DNA of 64,000 bases from Caldilineaceae bacterium (GTDB taxonomy: Bacteria > Chloroflexota > Anaerolineae > Caldilineales > Caldilineaceae), in contig JAHBVF010000031.1 of assembly GCA_019637685.1 (NCBI GenBank), forward strand, positions 16,187-80,186, given 5' to 3'. The notes beneath the pieces were generated by a model. That model saw only the letters and a program-made list of their open reading frames with translations. It searched no databases and had not been told where the DNA came from. Below are positions 53,221 through 61,330 of this stretch, one piece after another. A program made the position numbers and the translations under genes. Every line of letters starts with the position of its first letter. Position 1 is the stretch's first letter.

Positions 53221-54603
53221 CCTTTTACTCACAAACGTCTCCGCCAGCAGCGGTTCCCCCACCAGATCGTACTCCATCGCTCCGTTGATATGCACTTCCA
53301 TCATAGAACCAATCGGCGCGCCTGACACGCCGGGGACCAGCACCAGCCCGTCCACCTCCGGCGCGTCCCGATAGCTGCGGCCCAGCAGCAGGGGATCACC
53401 GCTGCCTTCGATCTCTCCTTCACCCTCCACCAAAATTTCCAGCATCCGTCCCACCAGCGCCTGATTCTTGCGCAGACTGATGGGCTGTTGGACTTCCATC
53501 AGCCGCCCGTAGCGCTCCTGTTTCACTTCTTCTGCCACCTGATCCGGCAGTTCCGCCGAGGGCGTGCCTGGCTCTGGGCTGAAGGTGAACGCGCCCACTT
53601 TGTCGAATTCGATGGCTTTGGCAAAATCGAGCAGCCCCTGGAACTCTTCCTCCGTCTCGCCGGGGTAGCCCACAATAAACGTCGTGCGCAGGGCAATGTC
53701 GGGCATGGCCGCGCGCAGCTTTGCCATGTGGTCATAGACCATTTCCAGGCGGCTGGGGCGGCGCATCCGCTTGAGGGTGCGCGGATCGCCGTGTTGCAGG
53801 GGCATATCCAAATAGGGGACAATCTTCGGCTGGCTCGCCATCACCTCCACCAGTTCGTCGGTGACGTGGCCGGGATAGGCGTACATCAGGCGAATCCAGC
53901 GCAGATCGCTGCTGGTGCGGTTGCCCAGCGCGGCCAGCAGGCGGGGCAGGCTGTTGGGTTCGCCCCGGTCTCGGCCATAATCTGTGCTGTCCTGGGCCAC
54001 CAGCACCAGTTCTTTTGCGCCGGCTGCCACCAGCGCGTTGGCCTCGTCCACAATCGCTTCCAGCGGGCGGCTGCGCAGTTTGCCCTTAAAGCTGGGAATG
54101 GTGCAGAAGGCGCAGGGCGCGTTGCAGCCATCGGAAATCTTCAAATAGGCGCTGCCCGCGGCCACCGGCGGGCGGGGCACAGCGGCTTCGTAGCTCTCGT
54201 CCGGATCGCCCAGCAGAGAGTACTGTTGGAGTTTGCGGGGTTTGCCGTTGCCCCCGCTGCCCCGGATGCCGTTGACCAGTTCCATCACATCCATCCAGCG
54301 GCGTGTGCCCAGCAGCCCGTCCACACCGGGGACGCGTGCCAGCACTTCGCCGCCATTGCGCTGGGCCAAGCAGCCCGCGGCAATGAGCATTTGCCCGCGC
54401 TTTTTCAGCCCGGCCAGTTCCTGCAAGACGCCGATGGATTCCTCCTTGGCCGCTTCCAAAAAACCGCAGGTGTTGACAATCAGCACGTCGGCCCGGGCCG
54501 CGTTGGCCGTGGCACGCAGATCGGCCTGTTGCAGCAGCATTTCCATGCCGTCGCTGTCCACTTTGTTCTTGGGACAGCCCAATGTAATCAGGTGATATTT
54601 CAA
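53200..54603 (-). CDS. rimO: Ribosomal protein S12 methylthiotransferase RimO
   Basis: A radical SAM enzyme that methylthiolates an aspartate of ribosomal protein S12. I chose TTG 54603 (LKYHLITLGCPKNKVDS), eight bases after GGAG and overlapping the phosphoesterase stop; the longer open frame upstream lies inside that gene. The 467-residue product has the MTTase domain (VNTCGFLEAAKEES), the radical SAM Cys motif (GCNAPCAFCTIP) and a C-terminal TRAM domain. VNTCGF and length distinguish it from MiaB. The last few residues (ELGIGN) come from a short tandem DNA repeat. Confidence 0.95.
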   Translation of the reverse strand: MKYHLITLGCPKNKVDSDGMEMLLQQADLRATANAARADVLIVNTCGFLEAAKEESIGVLQELAGLKKRGQMLIAAGCLAQRNGGEVLARVPGVDGLLGTRRWMDVMELVNGIRGSGGNGKPRKLQQYSLLGDPDESYEAAVPRPPVAAGSAYLKISDGCNAPCAFCTIPSFKGKLRSRPLEAIVDEANALVAAGAKELVLVAQDSTDYGRDRGEPNSLPRLLAALGNRTSSDLRWIRLMYAYPGHVTDELVEVMASQPKIVPYLDMPLQHGDPRTLKRMRRPSRLEMVYDHMAKLRAAMPDIALRTTFIVGYPGETEEEFQGLLDFAKAIEFDKVGAFTFSPEPGTPSAELPDQVAEEVKQERYGRLMEVQQPISLRKNQALVGRMLEILVEGEGEIEGSGDPLLLGRSYRDAPEVDGLVLVPGVSGAPIGSMMEVHINGAMEYDLVGEPLLAETFVSKRELGIGN

Positions 54604-55229
54604 GGATCGATCTCCAAAATCCGATAAGGATAGACATTCATCACATCCGTCTCTAAATAGCGTGTGGAGGTGATGGCGTCGTTGCGATAGATGTGAATGT
54701 GGCCGTGGAGCAGATAGCGCGGGCGAAAGTAGCGCATAAAGGCCAGGAACGATTTGAAACCTGTGTGTGCCCGGTCGGTTTCGTCGTGGATGCCCTTGGG
54801 GGGCGAATGCGTCACCAGCACATCCAGCCAGCGTCCATAGCGCATTCGATTGTAGAGCAGGCCAGGGATCATCCGGGCAATGACGCCCCACATCTCCCCG
54901 TCTGTGTATTGAAAGGGCGCTCTGTTATAACGGATCGATCCTTCCAGGCCAGCCAGCAACAGCCCCTGCTCGCAAAATGTGCGTCCGTGCAGATTGGTGG
55001 CACCGCCCGGCGCGCTCATGACAGTGTTATTGGACCAATACTCAGCCACATGCGCGTGATTCCCATAGACAAAATAGGCGGGTTTGTCCAGCATACTCAC
55101 AATGTAGTCAATGTAATAGTAAGGTAAATCGCCGCAACTGAGGATCAGATCCACATCGCCGATCTGGCTGCGGATGCCGGCACTGTAGAGTGAGGGGACG
55201 ATTTTGTCACTGATTGTCAGAATGCGCAT
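54600..55229 (-). CDS. Calcineurin-like metallophosphoesterase
   Basis: I chose ATG 55229 because a strong promoter ends nine bases upstream; the open frame extends to 55382 but would start before that promoter. The 209-residue product starts MRILTISD. It has the metal-binding motifs LILSCGDLPY, FVYGNHAHV (GNH), TNLHGRTF, VTHSPPKGIHD and the final GHIH. The first motif has TISDK in place of DxH, so the usual first Asp-His pair is partly altered. Substrate unknown. Translationally coupled to rimO by TTG/TGA overlap. Confidence 0.85.
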   Translation of the reverse strand: MRILTISDKIVPSLYSAGIRSQIGDVDLILSCGDLPYYYIDYIVSMLDKPAYFVYGNHAHVAEYWSNNTVMSAPGGATNLHGRTFCEQGLLLAGLEGSIRYNRAPFQYTDGEMWGVIARMIPGLLYNRMRYGRWLDVLVTHSPPKGIHDETDRAHTGFKSFLAFMRYFRPRYLLHGHIHIYRNDAITSTRYLETDVMNVYPYRILEIDP

Positions 55230-55238
55230 AACCGACCC

Positions 55239-55268
55239 ATTGTAGCATCGGGTGGAAAGAGGGGTCAA
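55239..55268 (-). promoter_or_regulatory. Promoter of the phosphoesterase-rimO operon
   Basis: TTGACC and TACAAT (with TGC before it, an extended -10) are 18 bp apart on the minus strand. The ATG begins nine bases after the -10 box, leaving at most a two- or three-base leader. Confidence 0.75.
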
Positions 55269-55311
55269 AGAGAGGGTGTTGTGCATTGCAAATTGTGCAT
55301 AGCCCAATTCA

Positions 55312-57315
55312 CTATTCTCCGCCGCCCACCGGCCAGTCCGCCTGAAATACGGCCACCATCCGGTCGTAGAGCGGCGCGGCATTCACCAGCAGACTCACCT
55401 CCCGGTTGAGTTTGTGGCTGATTTCGCCGCCGTTGACGCTGCCCACCAGCACCCAGCGCTCGTCGCCGATTGCCAGCGTGCCCGCTTTGGCGTGGATGCC
55501 CGCGCCGGTGGGGTTGGCTGTCTCGGCCTGAATGTCCAGATTTTCTGCCAGGGCGACCAGGCGCAGATAGGCTGCTGTGGCTTTGTTGCTGCGGTCGTCG
55601 CTGGGTTCGTCGAAAAAACTGTCCAGCAGAACGCGCACTGCCCCGCCCCGTCGCGCGGCGTCGATCAGTCCGGCCAACCGGGGATTGGGGTCCGCCACCG
55701 GATTGCTGAAAGTGTCGCCCCAATATTTGTGTTCGTACAACTGCACCCAGCGGATTTCATCGCCCGGTTTGGCCCGGTCCATCAGCTTTGCCAGAAGATT
55801 GTCTGGCCGGGCCGAATCTTCCGGCGAAGCGAGCAGAGCAAAGGTAAAATCCCCTGTGTACGTCACCGGCTCCTGAAAGGGCGCTGGCCCCAATGTTTCG
55901 GGCGGCATATCCGGCGGGGTATAGCCTGGGGGCGGGCCGTCTTTGGCTGGGTCATAGGCGCGCAAATCCCAGAAAGTCTCTGGTTGCCAGTCGTAGGCAA
56001 AGAGCCGGGCCAACTTTTCTGTCACCGCCGCGGCGTCGGTGAAAAGATAGAAGCCCCGGCGACCGGGCGGTATGCTGCCGTTGACCGGCGCGGGCATAGA
56101 ATCCGGTGTCAAATTTTCTGTGCCCACAAACGCCCGCGTGCTGTCGGCTATGCCATATTTGGCGTGGAGAAAGCGATAGCGGGGGCGGAAACCGTTGGGC
56201 GCGTCGGTGCGAGCGTCCAGAAAATAGACCTGTCCGCCCGCGTTGACAATCTGGGCCACACACCAGCGCTGAAGATTGCTGATGCCTCCTGCCACACTCC
56301 CTTCCAGCAGAAGACGCACAGCCACGCCCCGTTGGGCTGTGGCAGCGATCTCCTGGGCCAGCGCCGGATGTTCCAGCGTGTACAGCGAGAGGTCCAGACT
56401 GCTCCGCGCACTCTGTAAAAAAGCAGCCACCGGTTCGTAGAGTCCGTCCGGGCCGGTGGCGAGGGTAAGCGTGCCCGTGGCCTGGATGGGCTGAACAGAC
56501 GGCTGCCAATCCGGTTGCCAGAGCCGCCAGCCGGCGAAGAATGTCTGGCGTCCCCAGGCCAGGTCGGCTATATCTCCGCTCCAATCGGTTGCCCGGTCTG
56601 TGTCGATAAAAGAGTCAGCCCCGCCCGGTTTGCGCCGCCAAACTTGGCCAGCCGCGCCAATCGCGCCCCGGGTGTAGAGTTGGGCCGCGGCCCCTTTCCA
56701 TCCCGTTGGAATCCCATCCTCGTCGCCGTAGACCAGCACATCCACCGCCTGCCCATCGGGTGAATTGAGCTGGATGACCCCGCGACTGTTGGTCAGCCGC
56801 GGTGTGCTGCCGGATAAATTCAGCACAGCCGGGTCGTCGTCCGCGCCCCATTCACAACCCGGCGCAAAGCCAAATGTATGGCGAAAGATCGTCGGGTCTG
56901 CCGTACACCAGAGACCCGCGCCGGGTGCGACCGTCAATGTACTGGTGATGGGGAAAGTGGCTGTGTGCCCGTTGCCGGTGATCTGCCAACCGGCCAGAGA
57001 TGCAACAAATGGTCCGTTATTCCACAGCCAGAGCGCTTCGTCGCCTTCGCCGCTGATGGCGCTGTCGATGTGGGCCGCCGCGATCAGCAGTCGGGGCGTG
57101 GCGTTCTGGACAAGAGGGAGGTGAAGGGTGGGGGTGAGGGCAGTCGTGTGTCGAAGCGCAGGAGAATATTGGGAGGTTGCTGTGGGCAAAATACGGGCAT
57201 CTATCTGCTCCATCGGCAAAGCGAGTGTCAGCAGCACCAGCGCGGCCAATGCCGCCAGGATGGTTGGCAAGCGGGTGGATAGGTGTTGGATAGAGGGGAT
57301 TGTCCTCGTTTGCAT
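55312..57315 (-). CDS. Secreted phospholipase D-like protein with lamin-tail domain
   Basis: I chose ATG 57315, seven bases after AGGAGG; an ATG at 57321 is too close to that site. The 667-residue product has a signal peptide (LAALAALVLLTLALP), a short LHLPLVQN segment (about 65), and a lamin-tail-like beta domain (about 75-215; ALWLWNNGPFVASLAGWQITG). Two phospholipase D half-sites follow, HAKYGIADSTRAFVGTEN (HxK) and HAKAGTLAIGDERWVLVGS (HxK). Both carry HxK but a Thr/Ser-rich or Gly-Asp continuation instead of a full HKD aspartate spacing. It may act as an extracellular nuclease or phosphodiesterase; this is an inference. Confidence 0.83.
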   Translation of the reverse strand: MQTRTIPSIQHLSTRLPTILAALAALVLLTLALPMEQIDARILPTATSQYSPALRHTTALTPTLHLPLVQNATPRLLIAAAHIDSAISGEGDEALWLWNNGPFVASLAGWQITGNGHTATFPITSTLTVAPGAGLWCTADPTIFRHTFGFAPGCEWGADDDPAVLNLSGSTPRLTNSRGVIQLNSPDGQAVDVLVYGDEDGIPTGWKGAAAQLYTRGAIGAAGQVWRRKPGGADSFIDTDRATDWSGDIADLAWGRQTFFAGWRLWQPDWQPSVQPIQATGTLTLATGPDGLYEPVAAFLQSARSSLDLSLYTLEHPALAQEIAATAQRGVAVRLLLEGSVAGGISNLQRWCVAQIVNAGGQVYFLDARTDAPNGFRPRYRFLHAKYGIADSTRAFVGTENLTPDSMPAPVNGSIPPGRRGFYLFTDAAAVTEKLARLFAYDWQPETFWDLRAYDPAKDGPPPGYTPPDMPPETLGPAPFQEPVTYTGDFTFALLASPEDSARPDNLLAKLMDRAKPGDEIRWVQLYEHKYWGDTFSNPVADPNPRLAGLIDAARRGGAVRVLLDSFFDEPSDDRSNKATAAYLRLVALAENLDIQAETANPTGAGIHAKAGTLAIGDERWVLVGSVNGGEISHKLNREVSLLVNAAPLYDRMVAVFQADWPVGGGE

Positions 57316-57493
57316 CGACATTCCTCCTGCGGTCCTGTGCCTTGCGCGTTTGAAGGCAAGAATGTCGTAAATAAATTACACGAAAAGGCGGCAATGTGCA
57401 AAGAGGGATTTTCATCTTCTGGGCTGGGGTGGCGGGGTTTTGCCGATACGGGCGGGGAATACGGTTCGCATCCGCGGCTTTTATTGTTGGGAA

Positions 57494-58000
57494 CTACTTT
57501 TGGGCTGCTGTTCCGCAATTGGCACAGAATTTGTGTTCTGGCGCGAGCGTGTGGCCGCAGTTTATGCAGAAACGGATTGTGCCTTCCGTTGCCGGTGTCG
57601 GCGCGGCTGCTGTCAGGACCGGCGCGGCATTGCCCTTGCCATTCACCGCAACCGACGCTGGCCGCGTCTTGCGCAGGCGGGCAATTTCGACCTCCAGCAT
57701 TTCGTCCAGATGCGCGCTTTGGGGCGCGAGTTTGTCGATCTGTTGAAGATAGCCGATGGCTTGCTGGCGCAGGCGGGCATTGAAGCGCTCATAATCTTCT
57801 TCGCTGAGCTTGCCCACCTGGCGGTCAAATTCCAGGTCTTTGATGGCAACCAGCACCCCATCCTTGCGGCTGATCAGCTCGGTGAGCCGGTCATCTTCAA
57901 TGGGCACATCCGGCGCTGTGTGGCTGAGCAACGGCCAAAGCACAAAAGCTGCCGCGCCGCCAGCAATGAGGAGAGCAAGAAAGAGGGTGGTCCAGATCAT
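57494..58000 (-). CDS. CcmI-like protein with zinc ribbon
   Basis: A 168-residue membrane protein at the end of the ccm operon. I chose ATG 58000, which gives an N-terminal transmembrane helix (MIWTTLFLALLIAGGAAAFVL); the frame opens upstream at 58066 and 58153, inside ccmF. After the helix comes a CcmI N-terminal-type helical region (LISRKDGVLVAIKDLEFDRQ; KLSEEDYERFNARLR). A Pro/Ala linker and a C-terminal zinc ribbon with two CxxC pairs (CINCGH, CANCG) follow. In System I cytochrome c biogenesis CcmI delivers apocytochrome to CcmF/CcmH. The zinc ribbon is not usual in CcmI. Confidence 0.75.
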   Translation of the reverse strand: MIWTTLFLALLIAGGAAAFVLWPLLSHTAPDVPIEDDRLTELISRKDGVLVAIKDLEFDRQVGKLSEEDYERFNARLRQQAIGYLQQIDKLAPQSAHLDEMLEVEIARLRKTRPASVAVNGKGNAAPVLTAAAPTPATEGTIRFCINCGHTLAPEHKFCANCGTAAQK

Positions 58001-58112
58001 TAGAAAACGCCTTGTGGCAAGTGCATTGGGTATAGACTTAGGCGTGGCAGGGGGCAGTGTGGACATTCCACATGCTGTCCCCTGCTTTTTGTCCCCATCG
58101 ATCGCTGGTTCA

Positions 58113-60107
58113 TCAATCGCCAGCAGCAGCCAGGCCCGTGGCTGCCGGCACACTGGCCGTGCGTTTCACCGGGTGGGGCCAACTGGCGATCAGCGTGCCC
58201 AGAACCAGCACAATCCCGCCGATCCACATCCAGATGGTGAGCGGGTTAATGAAAATGGTGAATGTTGCGGTTGAGCCGCTACCCTCCCAGCCGTTGAGCA
58301 GGACGTAGACATCTTCCAGCAGCGTCATACGCAGTCCAACTTCGCTGGTGGGCATATCGGGTGTCTTGTCATAGAGATTGCGCAGGGGCAGGAGCGTACC
58401 CACCATTTTGCCATTGCGGTCGTGAACGATCACCCGGGCGCCGATTTCTGTGCGGTTGGAGGCCCGGTTGTTTTCCAGCCCCACATACGTCAGTTCATAG
58501 CCGCCCAGCGCCACCTGACCGCCCGGGGCCAGGGTGACATTTGTCGTCTGCTGGAAGAATTCGTTGCCGATGATGGCGACGGCGATCATCACCATCCCCA
58601 GGTGGACAATATAACCGCCATAGCGCCGCCCGTTGCGTCGGGCCAGGCTGGCCATTGCCACCAGTGGATTCTCGTTGTTGGTGACACGCCGGGCAATGAC
58701 GCCCCGCACAAATTCCTGCACGATTGTGGCTGTGGCAAAGGTGCAGACCGCCAGCCCCACCGACGGCCACGGGTTCGGGCTGAGAAAGACGGCGATAATA
58801 CCTATTGCCACACCGGCGATCAGCGGCCAGGTGAATTGCTTGCGCAGGGCTTCCATTCCCGTGCGCCGCCAGCCCAGCAACGGCCCGATACCCATCAACA
58901 GAAAGAGAAGCAGAAAGAGCGGGCCATTGACTTTGTTGAAGAAGGGGGCCGCCACACTGATACGCTCTCCGGTCAGAATTTCACTGAACATTGGAAAAAA
59001 CGTGCCCCAGAGGGTGGCAAAGGTAATGCTGGTAAAGAGCCAGTTGTTGCCCAAAAAGGCGGCTTCCCGGCTGGAATAGGAGTCGATGGACTGCTCATCC
59101 TTCAGCAGATAGAGCCGTTTGAAGAGCAGCCAGAGGAAGCCAAAAATGATCAGAATCATAAAGCCCAGGAAGATAGGGCCGACGTCGCTCAGGGCAAAGG
59201 CATGGACACTTTGCAGCACGCCGCTGCGGGTGGTAAATGTGCCCAGAATGACCAGGAAATAGGTCAGCCAGATCAGCACCACATTCCACGTCTTCAGAAT
59301 GCCCCGCTGCTCCTGGATGATAATACTGTGCAAAAAGGCTGTGCCTGTAAGCCAAGGCAGAAAGCTGGCATTCTCCACCGGGTCCCAGGCCCAATAGCCG
59401 CCCCAGCCCAGTTCCATATAGGCCCACTGGCTGCCCATCAGAATCCCCGCAGAGAGAAACATCCAGGGGATGAGGGTCCAGCGGCGCACCGTGCGCACCC
59501 ATTCGTTGCCCACCCGTTTGCTGATCAGTGCGCCCACGGCAAAGGCAAAGGGAATCGCCATGCCCACATAGCCCAGATAGAGCATCACCGGATGGATGAC
59601 CATCCAGTAATTTTGCAGGAGTGGGTTCAGCCCCTGGCCGTCGGCCGGGACAAAAGCGGCCAGTTTGAAGGGATTGGCAGCGAAGACGAGCAGAATAAGA
59701 AAAAACGTAGAAGTAGCCAACATGACTGCGTTGACGTAGGGCATCAGCGCTTGCAGACGACGGCGGTTGACCGCGCTGACTATCACCGAATAGACGGAGA
59801 GCAGCAGCGTCCAGAAGAGCAGACTGCCTGCCTGCCCACCCCACAGGGCCGAGAATTTGTAGAAGTTGGGCAGCGCCCTCTCTGAATGGTTCCAGACGTA
59901 GGTGAGCTGGAACTGGTCTGTAAGCAGCCCATACCAGAGCATCACCGCGGCAATCGCCACCAGTCCGCCTACGGCATAGACCGCGTGGAAACTGCTCTGC
60001 ACCAGCCGCTGGTTGCGCAGTTGCCCACCCGCAAAACCCAGTACGACACCAATACCTGCGATGACAAGCGCAGTGACAAGAATGAGATAACCGATGTTGA
60101 ATAGCAT
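58113..60107 (-). CDS. ccmF: Cytochrome c haem lyase subunit CcmF
   Basis: CcmF is the large integral membrane haem lyase/reductase of System I. The 664-residue product has about 14-15 transmembrane helices, the tryptophan-rich WWD motif (WGGYWAWDPVENASF), conserved periplasmic histidines (WNHSERAL; IHPVMLYLGYVG), and a C-terminal soluble segment (LAPGGQVALGGYELTYVG) before the last helix. Full length for the family. It lies three bases downstream of ccmG. Confidence 0.96.
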   Translation of the reverse strand: MLFNIGYLILVTALVIAGIGVVLGFAGGQLRNQRLVQSSFHAVYAVGGLVAIAAVMLWYGLLTDQFQLTYVWNHSERALPNFYKFSALWGGQAGSLLFWTLLLSVYSVIVSAVNRRRLQALMPYVNAVMLATSTFFLILLVFAANPFKLAAFVPADGQGLNPLLQNYWMVIHPVMLYLGYVGMAIPFAFAVGALISKRVGNEWVRTVRRWTLIPWMFLSAGILMGSQWAYMELGWGGYWAWDPVENASFLPWLTGTAFLHSIIIQEQRGILKTWNVVLIWLTYFLVILGTFTTRSGVLQSVHAFALSDVGPIFLGFMILIIFGFLWLLFKRLYLLKDEQSIDSYSSREAAFLGNNWLFTSITFATLWGTFFPMFSEILTGERISVAAPFFNKVNGPLFLLLFLLMGIGPLLGWRRTGMEALRKQFTWPLIAGVAIGIIAVFLSPNPWPSVGLAVCTFATATIVQEFVRGVIARRVTNNENPLVAMASLARRNGRRYGGYIVHLGMVMIAVAIIGNEFFQQTTNVTLAPGGQVALGGYELTYVGLENNRASNRTEIGARVIVHDRNGKMVGTLLPLRNLYDKTPDMPTSEVGLRMTLLEDVYVLLNGWEGSGSTATFTIFINPLTIWMWIGGIVLVLGTLIASWPHPVKRTASVPAATGLAAAGD

Positions 60108-60110
60108 AGT

Positions 60111-60707
60111 TTATTTCTCTTTCGGGCGAATTTTGTCCAGATAGCTGTCCATCTGGGCCTGGCTGGAAATCGGGCCAACCACAATATCCACGATTTTTCC
60201 TTCGGGGTCGATGAAGAATGTCTCTGGCACGCCTTGAATCCCATAGCGCCGGGCCACCTGGCTGCGCAGGTCCGGTCCGTTGGGATAGGTGATGTCATAC
60301 TCGGTCAGATAGCCTTTGGCCGCGGGTTCCTGGTCCAGATAGTCCAGCCCCAGGAAGACAATACCGTTTGCCTGCTCCCGCCGCCAGGTGCTTTCCAGCA
60401 GCGCGGCTTCTTCCCGGCAGGGATCGCACCAACTGGCCCAAAAATTAACCATCACCCCCTGGCCGCGCAGATCGTCCAGATTGATGGTTTGCCCATCAAA
60501 AGTGGTGAACTCCAGCACAGGGGCCAAGCCTTCGGCCCGGTGTTCGCTCTTGGCCGTGCCCAAACGCAGAGCCAGAAAGACGATAAAGATCAGGGGCACC
60601 AGTATAAAAATGGCCCGCCAGATCACTACAGCACGGGAAGCCGGGGCCGCGTCCCCCGGCACACGGGGAGTATTTTCGCTGGTCAGGCTTTCAGTCATCT
60701 CAGTCAT
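60111..60707 (-). CDS. ccmG: Thiol-disulfide reductant CcmG/DsbE
   Basis: A membrane-anchored thioredoxin-fold protein that reduces apocytochrome c cysteines. I chose ATG 60707, which overlaps the ccmH stop and follows AGGAG; ATG 60698 and an upstream TTG/GTG-type extension to 60746 are alternatives. The 198-residue product has one N-terminal transmembrane helix (IFILVPLIFIVFLALRL). Its thioredoxin domain has the active site WCDPC (FWASWCDPC) and the cis-Pro motif GVPETFFID. Acidic WCxPC sites of this kind are typical of CcmG. Confidence 0.93.
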   Translation of the reverse strand: MTEMTESLTSENTPRVPGDAAPASRAVVIWRAIFILVPLIFIVFLALRLGTAKSEHRAEGLAPVLEFTTFDGQTINLDDLRGQGVMVNFWASWCDPCREEAALLESTWRREQANGIVFLGLDYLDQEPAAKGYLTEYDITYPNGPDLRSQVARRYGIQGVPETFFIDPEGKIVDIVVGPISSQAQMDSYLDKIRPKEK

Positions 60708-61203
60708 AGCGGGAAAGCTCCTGCTCCAACTTCTGGGAATAGTCATCGGCCTGGGCGGCAGTTTGGGGCCGTGCAGTCGGGGTCGCTGGCTGGGGTTGAA
60801 TCATTCGCCGGATGCCGTACCAGAGAAAGAGGCCCCCGCCCAGCAACCCTACTACCGGCAAAATCCAGGCCAGCCAATTGAAGCCTTCGGCAGGTGGCTG
60901 GCCGTAGACCTGCGGCCCGTACTGTTCGGCAAAATAGTCCCGAATCTCTTCTTCGCTGGTCCCTTCGGCCAATTTAATGGCAATCATCTCTTTCATCTGT
61001 TCGCAGGCTTTCAATTCGCACGCGTCCAGACGCACGCCATTGCACAGAGGACACCAAAGCCCTCGCGCCACTTCGTTCACCTGATCTGCTGTGATGGCGC
61101 TGGTGTCGGGCGTGGGTGTCTGGGCCAGGGCTGCGCCAGAGATTGTCAAAAGGAGGAAGACAAAGATTGTGGTATAGAACAAACGAACCGGACGGATTTT
61201 CAC
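60700..61203 (-). CDS. ccmH: Cytochrome c maturation protein CcmH
   Basis: CcmH is a periplasmic, membrane-anchored protein that handles apocytochrome thiols. The 167-residue product has a signal anchor (IFVFLLLTISGAALA) and a CxxC motif in LWCPLCNGVRL (usually LRCxxCQ). Two further cysteines follow (ACELKAC), then the helix KEMIAIKLAEGTSEEEIRD and the conserved YGPQV segment. A second transmembrane helix (LAWILPVVGLLGGGLFLWYG) comes before a Pro/Thr-rich tail. It overlaps ccmG by eight bases. Confidence 0.93.
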   Translation of the reverse strand: MKIRPVRLFYTTIFVFLLLTISGAALAQTPTPDTSAITADQVNEVARGLWCPLCNGVRLDACELKACEQMKEMIAIKLAEGTSEEEIRDYFAEQYGPQVYGQPPAEGFNWLAWILPVVGLLGGGLFLWYGIRRMIQPQPATPTARPQTAAQADDYSQKLEQELSRYD

Positions 61204-61330
61204 AGGTAGAATCTTTCACTATTGCAATTTTGTGGCGGATGCCAACCAACAATGAATATTTGGATTATACCACGAACCAATCCTGCAATGAACTGCTGGG
61301 ATAAGAACCAGGTCCCATCTCTACGGTTGC

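Noticed and set aside
54604..54891. N-terminal extension of the rimO reading frame
   Set aside because: It overlaps the phosphoesterase gene in another frame, lacks family similarity and precedes a TTG with a good Shine-Dalgarno at which RimO homology begins.
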